From the NCBI RefSeq assembly GCF_014235185.1, contig NZ_CP060131.1:4781501-4845500 (forward strand): a DNA stretch of 64,000 nucleotides. Reading direction: 5' to 3'. Under the pieces are notes generated by a model, which worked only from the letters and a program-made list of their open reading frames with translations, was not told the origin of the DNA and searched no databases. Positions 14,492-21,980 of the stretch are shown here, piece by piece. Within the stretch, counting starts at the first letter, position 1. Every line of letters starts with the position of its first letter. The stretch comes from Pseudonocardia petroleophila (lineage in GTDB: Bacteria > Actinomycetota > Actinomycetes > Mycobacteriales > Pseudonocardiaceae). The position numbers and the translations under genes are program-made.

Positions 14492-15195
14492 CCGGGCGCC
14501 ACCCCGCCCAGCGCCCGCACCTCGCGCGAGAGGTGCGGCTGGTCGGCGTACCCCGCGCGGGCGGCGACCTCGGCCGGGGCGACGCCCGCGTGCAGCAGCG
14601 CCACCGCGCGGCGGAAGCGCAGCACCCGGCGCAGCACCGACGGGCCGTAGCCGAAGGCCTCCAGGCAGCGCCGGTGCAGCGTGCGGGTCGTGCAGCCGAG
14701 CGCGTCGGCCGTGGCGGCGACGCCCGCCCCGGACCCGATCCGGGCGGCGAGCTCCGCCGCCGCGCGCTCGGGACCCGGCCCGGGGAGGGCCGTGACGAGA
14801 TCGGTGAGCAGGGCGACCGCCGCGCGGAGGTCCGCGGACGGGTCCTCCCCGGCCCTGCGGTGGCGGTGCAGGCCGGTCGGGCGGGCCCCGAGGACGTCGC
14901 CGACCGGTTCTCTCCGGTCGCGCAGCGCCGTGGCCGGGACGCCGAGCAGCCCGGGCAACCGGCCGGGGGCGAAGCGCAGCCCGACCAGGACCGTGCCCGG
15001 GACCCGGCGGGCCGGATGGGGTGCGGTGTCGGGCCCCGCGACGAGGACGCCGTCGCCGGTCCAGATCAGGTCCATGCAGCCGTCGGGCAGCACGTCCTGG
15101 ACCCCGCCCGGCTCGTCGTCCCCGGTCCGGGACACCCAGCCGCACTCGACGAGCCCGGCCAGCGGAGCCGGCGCCCGGAACTCGCGGTAGGTCAC
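14434..15195 (-). CDS. AraC family transcriptional regulator
   Basis: A 253-residue regulator with an N-terminal effector-type domain (TYREFRAPAPLAGLVECGW, LPDGCMDLIWTGDGVLVAGP; the DUF6597 type). A C-terminal AraC DNA-binding domain follows, with helix-turn-helix GVAATADALGCTTRTLHRRC and VAARAGYADQPHLSREVRAL. GTG at 15195 is fixed by TACCGT six bases upstream (15202-15207, reverse strand). It overlaps the 3' end of the VOC gene on the other strand, which may be a target (inference). Confidence 0.9.
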   Translation of the reverse strand: MTYREFRAPAPLAGLVECGWVSRTGDDEPGGVQDVLPDGCMDLIWTGDGVLVAGPDTAPHPARRVPGTVLVGLRFAPGRLPGLLGVPATALRDRREPVGDVLGARPTGLHRHRRAGEDPSADLRAAVALLTDLVTALPGPGPERAAAELAARIGSGAGVAATADALGCTTRTLHRRCLEAFGYGPSVLRRVLRFRRAVALLHAGVAPAEVAARAGYADQPHLSREVRALGGVAPGQLGANRSTVVPSGSSTLA

Positions 15196-15213
15196 GGAGC
15201 CACGGTAGCCGCG

Positions 15214-15253
15214 CCCCGGACGCACCGCGGCCCCCGACGCGGTGCGTCAGGGG
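15214..15253 (-). terminator. Terminator of yceI
   Basis: An inverted repeat of eleven perfect pairs (15219-15229 with 15238-15248), flanked by CCCC and GGGG that can extend the stem. It lies between the end of yceI and the upstream side of the AraC gene. Confidence 0.65.
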
Positions 15254-15280
15254 CCGTCGGGGAGCCGGTCGGTGCGGCGA

Positions 15281-15841
15281 TCAGGCGGTGCGCAGCACGC
15301 CCTGGATCTCCAGGGTGATCTGGACCTTCTCGCTCACCACGACGCCGCCGCCGTCGAGCGGCATCGCGATGTCGACGCCGTAGTCGCTGCGGTTGATGCT
15401 GGTGGTGGCCGTGAACCCGGCGCGCGTGCCGCCGTAGGCGTCGGGGCCGAAGCCGCCGACCTCGACGGCGAGCGTGACGGGCCTGGTGACGCCCTTGATG
15501 GTCAGGTCGCCGTCGACGGCCAGGTCGTCACCGTCGGCCCGCACCGCGGTGGAGACGAAGCTCCACGTCGGGTGGTTCTCGACGTCGAAGAAGTCGGCCG
15601 AGCGGACGTGGCCGTCGCGCTGGTCGTTGCCGGTGGCGATCGAGGTGGCGTCGATCTCGACGCGGACACTCGATGCGGTGACGTCGTCCGACGTGGTGAT
15701 CGCACCGGAGAACCCGGTGAACCGGCCGCGTACCTTGCTCACCATCATGTGGCGGACCGTGAACCCGACCTCGGAGTGCACCGGGTCGATGTCCCACGTG
15801 CCGGCGATGTATCCGGGGATCTGGGTCTGTGCCGTGGTCAT
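15281..15841 (-). CDS. YceI family protein
   Basis: A 186-residue lipocalin-like beta-barrel protein of the YceI family, which binds isoprenoid-type lipids. Typical signatures are GTWDIDPVHSEVGFTVRHMM, VRGRFTGFSG, RDGHVRSADFFDVENHP and DLTIKGVTRPVTL. There is no signal peptide, so it is cytoplasmic, unlike E. coli YceI. GGAGG lies six bases before the ATG. It is divergent from a MarR gene; the shared region carries two palindromes (see 15866-15914), so MarR repression is likely. The usual context is stress or quinone-related. Confidence 0.93.
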   Translation of the reverse strand: MTTAQTQIPGYIAGTWDIDPVHSEVGFTVRHMMVSKVRGRFTGFSGAITTSDDVTASSVRVEIDATSIATGNDQRDGHVRSADFFDVENHPTWSFVSTAVRADGDDLAVDGDLTIKGVTRPVTLAVEVGGFGPDAYGGTRAGFTATTSINRSDYGVDIAMPLDGGGVVVSEKVQITLEIQGVLRTA

Positions 15842-15865
15842 CGGAACCTCCGTGGTTTTGTTGAA

Positions 15866-15914
15866 CTCTCAGGTGTTGAGAGGGACAGTACGGTAAACGG
15901 GTTGAGTGTTCAAC
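15866..15914. promoter_or_regulatory. Two MarR operator-like palindromes between yceI and marR
   Basis: Site 1 is CTCTCA-GGTGT-TGAGAG (15866-15882). Site 2 is GTTGA-GTGT-TCAAC (15901-15914). Back-to-back -10 candidates lie between them: TACTGT for yceI (15885-15890, reverse strand) and TACGGT for the MarR gene (15889-15894). Each palindrome thus falls on a predicted transcription start. The palindromes are seen; the binding is inferred. Confidence 0.6.
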
Positions 15915-15931
15915 TATTCCGGGAGGGTGAC

Positions 15932-16429
15932 GTGGACGACACACGGTGGCTGAGCGCCGACGAGCAGCGCACCTGGCGGAGCTTCCTCACGGCCAGCCGG
16001 CTGCTCTGGGACCGCGTGGAGCGCCAGCTCCAGCAGGAGGCCGGACTGCCGCACGCCTACTACGAGATCCTCGTGCGGCTCTCCGAGGCCCCGGACCGGA
16101 CGCTGCGGATGAGCCAGCTCGCCACCACGTCGCTGTCCTCGCGCAGCCGGCTCTCGCACGCCGTCTCGCGGATGGAGGAGGCCGGCTGGGTGCAGCGGCG
16201 GCCCTGCCCGTCGGACAAGCGCGGGCAGCTCGCCTCGCTGACCGAGGCCGGGATGGAGCGCCTGCGGGCCGCCGCTCCCGGGCACGTCGAGGAGGTGCGG
16301 CAGCTGCTGTTCGACCGGCTCACCCCGGCCCAGCAGGCGTCCCTGCGCGAGATCAGCGACGTGCTCGCGGCCCACCTGTCCCCGGAGCCGCTGTGGCCCG
16401 CGGCGGGGGACGTGCCCGCGGACGCGTGA
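15932..16429 (+). CDS. MarR family transcriptional regulator
   Basis: A 165-residue winged-helix regulator. LPHAYYEILVRLSEAPDRTL leads into the recognition region LRMSQLATTSLSSRSRLSHAVSRME and the wing EAGWVQRRPCPSDKRGQLASL. Helices at both ends form the dimer interface. GTG at 15932 has GGGAGGG four bases upstream. It probably represses itself and yceI through the two palindromes in the divergent promoter. The ligand is unknown; one cysteine (in RRPCPSD) lies next to the wing. Confidence 0.92.
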   Translation: MDDTRWLSADEQRTWRSFLTASRLLWDRVERQLQQEAGLPHAYYEILVRLSEAPDRTLRMSQLATTSLSSRSRLSHAVSRMEEAGWVQRRPCPSDKRGQLASLTEAGMERLRAAAPGHVEEVRQLLFDRLTPAQQASLREISDVLAAHLSPEPLWPAAGDVPADA

Positions 16430-16461
16430 ACGGCCCTCCCGCCGCAGCGGGAGGGCCGTTC
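16428..16461. terminator. Bidirectional terminator, MarR gene / alcohol dehydrogenase
   Basis: A perfect 15-base-pair stem (16428-16442 with 16447-16461) with loop CGCA. It begins inside the MarR gene stop codon and lies 12 bases before the end of the convergent dehydrogenase gene. Confidence 0.8.
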
Positions 16462-16473
16462 AGGCGGGTGGGG

Positions 16474-17541
16474 TCAGGGGAAGGTGATGAGGGGCTTGAC
16501 GATGCCGTCGGCCTTGGTCGTCATCATCTCGAACGCCTCGCTGATCCGGTCGAAGCCGAAGGTGTGCGTGGTCATGGGCGTCGGGTCGATGCGACCGGAC
16601 TCCAGCAGGCGCAGCAGCCGCTTCATCCGCTCGCTGCCGCCCGGGCACAGGCCGGTGTGCACGGCCTTGTCGTTCATGCCCAGGCCGAACGCGTCGAGCG
16701 GCAGCTGCAGCGGGGCCGGGTTCTCGCCGTGGTAGCCGATGTTCGACACGCGCCCGCCCGCCTTCGTGACGCGCAGGCAGTCCTCGAAGGTCTGCGGGAA
16801 CCCGAACGCCTCGATGGCGGCGTCGACGCCCTCGCCCCCGGTCAGGTCCATGATCTGCTCGACGGGGTTGCCCTTGCTGAAGTCGACGATGTCGGTGGCG
16901 CCGAAGCGCTTGGCCAGTGCCTGGCGCTCGGGGCGGGACTCCACCGCGATGATCCGCCCGGCCCCCATCAGCTGCGCACCGATCGTGGCGGACAGGCCGA
17001 CGGGGCCCTGCGCGAAGATCGCCACCGTCTCGCCGAACTGCAGGTAGCAGTGCTCGACGCCCATGAACCCCGTGGTGAGCATGTCGCAGCAGTAGGCGGC
17101 CTGCTCGTCGCTGATCGCCTCGGGGATCGGGGTGAGGTTGGCCGCCGCGGCCGGGACGACGAAGTACTCGGCCATGTTGCCGTCCATCTGGACGGTGTAC
17201 TTGTAGCCGCCGAGCGCGCCGCCGCACTGGCTCGTGAAGCCGCGCTGGCACGCCGAGCAGCGGTAGCAGGGCGTCACCGCGCAGACCACGACGCGCTGGC
17301 CCTCCTCGAAGCCGGTGACGGCCGAGCCCAGCTTGTGGATGACGCCGACCGACTCGTGCCCGAGCGTGCGGCCGTCGGGGACGGGGAGCGCGCCCTTGAC
17401 GGTGTGCACGTCGGAGGTGCAGATCAGGGCCGCGGTGGTGCGGACGATCGCTTCCTCCGGACCGGGATCGGGGATCGGCTTCTCGACCACCTCGGTCGCT
17501 CCGACCGTCTTGATCACGAAGGACTTCATCGTCTCCGGCAT
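16474..17541 (-). CDS. Zinc-dependent alcohol dehydrogenase family protein
   Basis: A 355-residue medium-chain dehydrogenase. Catalytic zinc ligands are in [17 protein letters not shown] and later YCCDM. The structural-zinc lobe reads [19 protein letters not shown], and the Rossmann motif is [15 protein letters not shown]. It probably oxidises secondary alcohols with NAD(P). The ATG at 17541 follows GGGGG at a distance of ten; an ATG at 17529 ([10 protein letters not shown]) with GGAG upstream is an equally good start. Palindromes upstream suggest regulation. It is divergent from dop. Confidence 0.9.
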   Translation of the reverse strand: MPETMKSFVIKTVGATEVVEKPIPDPGPEEAIVRTTAALICTSDVHTVKGALPVPDGRTLGHESVGVIHKLGSAVTGFEEGQRVVVCAVTPCYRCSACQRGFTSQCGGALGGYKYTVQMDGNMAEYFVVPAAAANLTPIPEAISDEQAAYCCDMLTTGFMGVEHCYLQFGETVAIFAQGPVGLSATIGAQLMGAGRIIAVESRPERQALAKRFGATDIVDFSKGNPVEQIMDLTGGEGVDAAIEAFGFPQTFEDCLRVTKAGGRVSNIGYHGENPAPLQLPLDAFGLGMNDKAVHTGLCPGGSERMKRLLRLLESGRIDPTPMTTHTFGFDRISEAFEMMTTKADGIVKPLITFP

Positions 17542-17574
17542 CGAGTACTGCCCCCTTCGGGCTCGGGAAACCCC

Positions 17575-17623
17575 GATCATGCAGGAGGCCGCATGTGATC
17601 CCGGTCTCATCATGCAACATGAT
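17575..17623. promoter_or_regulatory. Palindromes between the alcohol dehydrogenase and dop
   Basis: A perfect palindrome ATCATG-CAA-CATGAT (17609-17623) and a related imperfect one, GATCATGC (17575-17582) with GCATGTGATC (17591-17600). The second has a two-base insertion. Both share the CATG core, as expected for two copies of one operator upstream of the dehydrogenase. The regulator is unknown. Confidence 0.5.
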
Positions 17624-17673
17624 CGACGGGCGCACGCCGGGGACCTCCGGGGCGCGGCGGTTAGGCTCGACGC

Positions 17674-17700
17674 ATGAGTGCGCTGAAGGCCCGCCCGTGA
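17674..17700 (+). CDS. Leaderless 8-codon ORF overlapping the dop start
   Basis: ATG to TGA encoding [14 protein letters not shown] (17662-17667) ends six bases before the ATG, so an mRNA beginning at this ATG is predicted. Its TGA overlaps the dop GTG as GTGA, which would couple dop translation to the short ORF. Alternatively the ATG is merely the 5' end of the dop transcript. Translation is not proven. Confidence 0.45.
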   Translation: MSALKARP

Positions 17701-19202
17701 CGGCCCGTCGGATCATGGGCACCGAGATCGAGTACGGCATCTCGGTCCCGGGCGACCCCACCGCCAACCCGGTGATCACGTCCACGCAGGTGGTGCTGGC
17801 CTACGCCGCGGCCGCCGACATCCCGCGCTCGCGGCGCGCCCGCTGGGACTACGAGGTGGAGTCGCCGCTGCGCGACGCCCGGGGCTTCGACCTCTCCGCG
17901 CCCACCATGCACAACCCCGTCGACTCCGAGCTCGACGACCTCGGCGCGGCGAACGTCATCCTCACCAACGGCGCGCGGCTCTACGTCGACCACGCCCACC
18001 CCGAGTTCTCCACCCCCGAGGTCACCACCCCGCGCGACATCGTGGTGTGGGACAAGGCGGGGGAGCGGGTGATGGAGGAGGCCGCGATGCGCTCGGCCAC
18101 CGTGCCCGGGGCGCCGCGGATCCAGCTCTACAAGAACAACGTCGACGGCAAGGGCGCGAGCTACGGCGCCCACGAGAACTACCTGATGGCCCGCTCCACC
18201 ACGTTCCCGTCGATCGTCTCGGGGCTGACGCCGTTCTTCGTGACGCGCCAGGTCGTCTGCGGCGCGGGCCGGGTCGGCCGGGGAGCGGCCGGCGACGAGG
18301 CCGGCTACCAGCTCGCGCAGCGCAGCGACTACATCGAGGTCGAGGTCGGCCTGGAGACCACGCTCAAGCGCGGCATCATCAACACCCGCGACGAGCCGCA
18401 CGCCGACGCCGACAAGTACCGCAGGCTGCACGTCATCATCGGCGACGCCAACATGAGCGAGTACTCCACCCTCCTGAAGGTGGGGACGGCCGCGATCGTC
18501 CTGGACATGATCGAGAAGGGCGTGCGGTTCGACGAGCTGCGCCTCGCCGAGCCCGTCCGCTCGGTGCACCGGATCAGCCACGACCCGACGCTGAAGACGA
18601 CGGTCGACCTGGCGGACGGCAGGCGGATGACGGGCCTGGACATCCAGCAGGCCTACTTCGAGAAGGCGCGCGCGCACGTCGGCGACAGCCCGGACGAGGC
18701 CACCGCGGAGGTCATGCAGATCTGGGGCGAGGTCCTCGACGACCTCGCGCGCGACCCGATGAGCACCGCCGACCGCCTCGACTGGACCGCGAAGCTGCGG
18801 CTGCTGGAGGGCTACCGCGAGCGCGACGGGCTCACCTGGGACGCCCCCCGCCTGCACCTGGTCGACCTGCAGTACACCGACGTCCGGATGGCGAAGGGGC
18901 TCTACAACCGGCTCGCCACGCGCGGCTCGATCAAGCGGTTGGTCTCCGAGGACGACGTCACCGCCGCGATGACCGCGCCGCCGGAGGACACCCGCGCCTA
19001 CTTCCGCGGCCGCTGCCTGGAGCGCTACCCGGCCGAGGTCGCGGCGGCGTCGTGGGACTCGGTGATCTTCGACCTGGGCCGCGAGTCGCTGGTCCGCATC
19101 CCGACGCTGGAGCCGCTGCGCGGCACCCGTTCGCACGTCGGGGAACTGATCGACAACTCGCGCACCGCGGAGGAGCTCGTGGAGGCGCTCACCCGCGGCT
19201 GA
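17697..19202 (+). CDS. dop: Depupylase / deamidase of Pup
   Basis: A 501-residue carboxylate-amine-ligase-fold enzyme that removes Pup from substrates, and in species with Gln-ended Pup also deamidates it. Conserved blocks are [19 protein letters not shown] (catalytic metal Glu), [16 protein letters not shown], the Dop-loop region after it, [37 protein letters not shown] and [19 protein letters not shown]. Overall it is close to M. tuberculosis Dop (505 residues, from memory). GTG at 17697 is the likely start; ATG at 17715 is an alternative. pup, prcB and prcA follow. Because this Pup already ends in Glu, Dop here is probably only a depupylase. Confidence 0.96.
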   Translation: MTARRIMGTEIEYGISVPGDPTANPVITSTQVVLAYAAAADIPRSRRARWDYEVESPLRDARGFDLSAPTMHNPVDSELDDLGAANVILTNGARLYVDHAHPEFSTPEVTTPRDIVVWDKAGERVMEEAAMRSATVPGAPRIQLYKNNVDGKGASYGAHENYLMARSTTFPSIVSGLTPFFVTRQVVCGAGRVGRGAAGDEAGYQLAQRSDYIEVEVGLETTLKRGIINTRDEPHADADKYRRLHVIIGDANMSEYSTLLKVGTAAIVLDMIEKGVRFDELRLAEPVRSVHRISHDPTLKTTVDLADGRRMTGLDIQQAYFEKARAHVGDSPDEATAEVMQIWGEVLDDLARDPMSTADRLDWTAKLRLLEGYRERDGLTWDAPRLHLVDLQYTDVRMAKGLYNRLATRGSIKRLVSEDDVTAAMTAPPEDTRAYFRGRCLERYPAEVAAASWDSVIFDLGRESLVRIPTLEPLRGTRSHVGELIDNSRTAEELVEALTRG

Positions 19203-19244
19203 GCGGCATCGTCGCGCGCCGGATCACGGACTTTCGTCGGCGTA

Positions 19245-19265
19245 CTGGGTTAGTGTTCAACCCAG
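19245..19265 (+). promoter_or_regulatory. Hairpin and possible promoter upstream of pup
   Basis: CTGGGTT-AGTGTTC-AACCCAG is a perfect seven-base-pair hairpin 24 bases before the pup ATG. It contains TAGTGT (19251-19256), a possible -10 for pup independent of dop. It may be an operator, an mRNA structure, or chance. Confidence 0.35.
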
Positions 19266-19289
19266 CACGACCTATCGACAGGAGGCGTC

Positions 19290-19487
19290 ATGTCGCAGGA
19301 GCAGACGAAGCGTCAGGGTGGCGGCGGCGGGGACGACGACGAGGGTGCCGACGCCGCGGCGGCCGGCCAGGAGCGTCGCGAGAAGCTCGGCGAGGACGTC
19401 GACACGATCCTCGACGAGATCGACGACGTCCTCGAGGAGAACGCGGAGGACTTCGTCCGCGCCTACGTCCAGAAGGGCGGCGAGTAG
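19290..19487 (+). CDS. pup: Prokaryotic ubiquitin-like protein Pup, Glu-terminated
   Basis: A 65-residue intrinsically disordered modifier joined through its C-terminal Glu to substrate lysines by PafA. The C-terminal part LDEIDDVLEENAEDFVRAYVQ becomes helical on Mpa. The end is QKGGE, so the ligatable glutamate is encoded directly; M. tuberculosis Pup ends GGQ and needs Dop deamidation. A Gly-rich stretch (residues 10-14) and acidic runs follow MSQEQTKRQ. AGGAGG is four to six bases before the ATG. It lies between dop and prcB. Confidence 0.97.
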   Translation: MSQEQTKRQGGGGGDDDEGADAAAAGQERREKLGEDVDTILDEIDDVLEENAEDFVRAYVQKGGE

Positions 19488-19559
19488 CCTCCCCGGCTGC
19501 CCCCCTCCTCCCTCACCCGCACGAGCAGTACCCGCACGACGAGAGGCGCAGACCTGACC

Positions 19560-20411
19560 ATGTCGTTCCCCGATCCGGGGCGTCGCGCCCCTGTCGGCCT
19601 GGACGCGTACCTCGCGCCCGGCCCGTCGTCCTTCACCGACTTCGTCACCGCCCACGCGCCGCACCTGCTCCCCTCCGCGGTGCCGGCCGGGCCCGCCGGC
19701 GGCGCGCTGGAGGTCCCGCACGGCACCACGATCGTCGCGCTGGTGTTCTCCGGCGGCGTGGTCATCGCCGGCGACCGGCGCGCGACCCAGGGCAACGTCA
19801 TCGCCCAGCGCGACATCGAGAAGGTGTTCGTCACCGACTCGCACTCCGCCGTCGGCATCGCCGGGTCGGCGGGCATCGCTCTGGAGATGGTGCGGCTGTT
19901 CACCGTCGAGCTCGAGCACTACGAGAAGATCGAGGGCACCACGCTGTCCCTCGACGGCAAGGCCAACAAGCTCGCCGCGATGGTCCGCGCCAACCTCGGT
20001 GCCGCGATGCAGGGGTTCGTGGTCGTGCCGCTGTTCGCCGGCTACGACACCGAGGCGCCCGACCCGTCGAAGGCCGGCCGGATCGTCACCTACGACGCCA
20101 CCGGCGGCCGCTACGACGAGCTGCTCGGCTACCACGCCGTCGGCTCCGGGTCGGTGTTCGCGAAGTCGGCGCTGAAGAAGCGCCACCGCGTCGACGCCGA
20201 CCTGCCCACCACGGTCCGCACCGCGATCGAGGCGCTCTACGACGCCGCCGACGACGACTCCGCCACCGGCGGGCCGGACCTCACCCGCAAGCTCTACCCG
20301 ATCGTCGTGTCGATCACCGGCCCCGAGGGCGCGATCCGCCGCCCGGAGACCGAGATCGCCGAGGTCGTCGCCCAGGTCGTGGCCGGCCGCACCGAGAACC
20401 CCGGAGGCTGA
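19560..20411 (+). CDS. prcB: 20S proteasome beta subunit
   Basis: Catalytic subunit of the 20S core. Of 283 residues, 1-55 form a propeptide (ending EVPHG) that is removed to expose Thr56 as the N-terminal nucleophile in GTTIVALVF. The conserved [12 protein letters not shown] supplies the Asp/Arg region with Lys counterpart in RDIEKVFV, and GIAGSAGIA and [12 protein letters not shown] complete the active site. It is followed by prcA after four bases and co-expressed with pup. Length and propeptide are standard for actinobacteria. Confidence 0.97.
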   Translation: MSFPDPGRRAPVGLDAYLAPGPSSFTDFVTAHAPHLLPSAVPAGPAGGALEVPHGTTIVALVFSGGVVIAGDRRATQGNVIAQRDIEKVFVTDSHSAVGIAGSAGIALEMVRLFTVELEHYEKIEGTTLSLDGKANKLAAMVRANLGAAMQGFVVVPLFAGYDTEAPDPSKAGRIVTYDATGGRYDELLGYHAVGSGSVFAKSALKKRHRVDADLPTTVRTAIEALYDAADDDSATGGPDLTRKLYPIVVSITGPEGAIRRPETEIAEVVAQVVAGRTENPGG

Positions 20412-20415
20412 TCCC

Positions 20416-21213
20416 ATGACGATGCCGTTCTACTCGTCGGTCGACCAGCTCCTGCGCGACCGCTCGGAGCTCGCCCGCAAGGGCATCGCCCGGGGCCGCA
20501 GCGTCGTGGTCCTCACCTTCACCGACGGCGTGCTGTTCGTCGCGGAGAACCGGTCCACCGCCCTGCACAAGGTGTCCGAGATCTACGACCGCATCGGGTT
20601 CGCCGCGGTCGGGCGCTACAACGAGTTCGAGACGCTGCGCAACGCCGGCGTCCGGATGGCCGACGTCCGCGGCTACACCTACGACCGCCGCGACGTCACC
20701 GGGCGGATGCTGGCCAACACCTACGCGCAGGTGCTCGGCACCTCCTTCGTCGAGCAGCAGAAGCCCTACGAGGTGGAGCTGTGCCTGGCCGAGGTCGGGG
20801 CCACCGTCGACGCCGACCAGCTCTACCGCATCACCTACGACGGCTCCATCACCGACGAGCCGCAGTTCGTGGTCATGGGCGGCACCACCGAGCCGATCAG
20901 CGCGAAGCTCAAGGACACCTACCGGGCCGGGCTGGGCCTGGCGGAGTCGATCGCGCTCGCCGTCGAGGCGCTGCAGACCAGCTCCACCCCCGGCAACGGC
21001 GGCACCGCCCAGCCCGCCGTGCTCGGCGTGCGCGCGCTGGAGGTGGCGGTGCTCGACCGCGGCCGCCCGCGCCGGTCGTTCCGCCGGATCACCGGCTCGG
21101 CGCTGCGCGAGCTGCTCCCCGAGGCCAACCGCACTGTCGACGCCCCGGCCGGGTCCGAGGACGTGGGCGGCGACGAGAGCCCGGTGGTCCCGGAGAACGG
21201 CACCGGCTCCTGA
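20416..21213 (+). CDS. prcA: 20S proteasome alpha subunit
   Basis: A 265-residue structural ring subunit; its N-terminus [23 protein letters not shown] gates the entry pore and its surface binds the Mpa C-terminal GQYL. Alpha-type features are [22 protein letters not shown] and the lack of a Thr nucleophile after a propeptide. The C-terminal tail (about 235-265, acidic with GGDESP) is likely flexible. It starts four bases after prcB and is followed by a terminator hairpin, ending the pup-prcBA operon. Confidence 0.97.
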   Translation: MTMPFYSSVDQLLRDRSELARKGIARGRSVVVLTFTDGVLFVAENRSTALHKVSEIYDRIGFAAVGRYNEFETLRNAGVRMADVRGYTYDRRDVTGRMLANTYAQVLGTSFVEQQKPYEVELCLAEVGATVDADQLYRITYDGSITDEPQFVVMGGTTEPISAKLKDTYRAGLGLAESIALAVEALQTSSTPGNGGTAQPAVLGVRALEVAVLDRGRPRRSFRRITGSALRELLPEANRTVDAPAGSEDVGGDESPVVPENGTGS

Positions 21214-21222
21214 CGGGTGCGT

Positions 21223-21247
21223 GACGGGCGGGCCCGGCCCGCCCGTC
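21223..21247 (+). terminator. Terminator of the pup-prcBA operon
   Basis: A perfect 11-base-pair stem GACGGGCGGGC / GCCCGCCCGTC with loop CCG, starting nine bases after the prcA stop. It also lies at the end of the convergent RraA-like gene. Confidence 0.7.
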
Positions 21248-21278
21248 GCGCCCACCCCCGGTCGGCGCGCACCCGCGA

Positions 21279-21980
21279 TCAGGGAGCGGGGGGTTCCGAC
21301 CCGCCGCGGGCGTCGATCAGGGCGTCGATCCCGGTGGCCTGCGCCAGGGTCTGCCCGCCGGCCACGGCGGCGAGCCAGTCGGTCTCCCGCTGCGCCACGG
21401 CGCGCGTCAGCTCCAGCACGGCGGCCAGCTCGGCGCGCGGTACGACGACCAGCCCGCTGGAGTCGCCGCGCACGACGTCGCCGGGGTGCACGGCGACGCC
21501 GCCGCAGTGCACGGGCACGTTGATCGCGCCGGGCCCCTGGTTCGACCCGGTCGCGGGGTGGGCGCCGCGCGCGAACGTGGGCAGGCCGACCTCGTCGAGC
21601 CCGGCGACGTCGCGCACCGCCCCGTCGACGACCAGCCCGACCGCGCCGCGGTCGCGGATCGTGCGGCCCACGATGTCGCCGATGACCGCGGCGTCGTCGC
21701 GGCCCCCGGCGTCGATGACGAGCACGTCGCCCTCGCCGACGAGGTCGGGGGCCTTGAGCACGAACAGGATGTCGCCCGGCTTCGTCCAGACCGTGACGGC
21801 GGTGCCGCAGATCTCCGGCCCGCCCGCCACGCGCCGCAGCGGGGGCCCGACCACGGAGACCGGCCCGCCGCAGTCGGCGATCTGGGTGGTCGAGAACTCC
21901 CGCAGGGCGGCGACGTCGGCGGGGTCCGGCCGGTCGACCGACCCGTTCACCGACCACTGCTGCGGATGCGACTTGCTCAT
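21279..21980 (-). CDS. RraA-like protein (4-hydroxy-4-methyl-2-oxoglutarate aldolase family)
   Basis: A 233-residue RraA-fold protein. STTQIADCGG opens the fold, GDVLVIDAGGRDDAAVIGDI contributes the loop that binds the pyruvate moiety, and GLVVDGAVRD supplies the Arg-Asp pair for metal and substrate. Bacterial relatives are HMG/CHA aldolases or oxaloacetate decarboxylases rather than RNase E inhibitors. The ATG overlaps the stop of the upstream VOC/hydrolase fusion gene (21977-21980), so both belong to one operon, perhaps for degradation of an aromatic or epoxide-like compound (inference). Confidence 0.88.
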   Translation of the reverse strand: MSKSHPQQWSVNGSVDRPDPADVAALREFSTTQIADCGGPVSVVGPPLRRVAGGPEICGTAVTVWTKPGDILFVLKAPDLVGEGDVLVIDAGGRDDAAVIGDIVGRTIRDRGAVGLVVDGAVRDVAGLDEVGLPTFARGAHPATGSNQGPGAINVPVHCGGVAVHPGDVVRGDSSGLVVVPRAELAAVLELTRAVAQRETDWLAAVAGGQTLAQATGIDALIDARGGSEPPAP

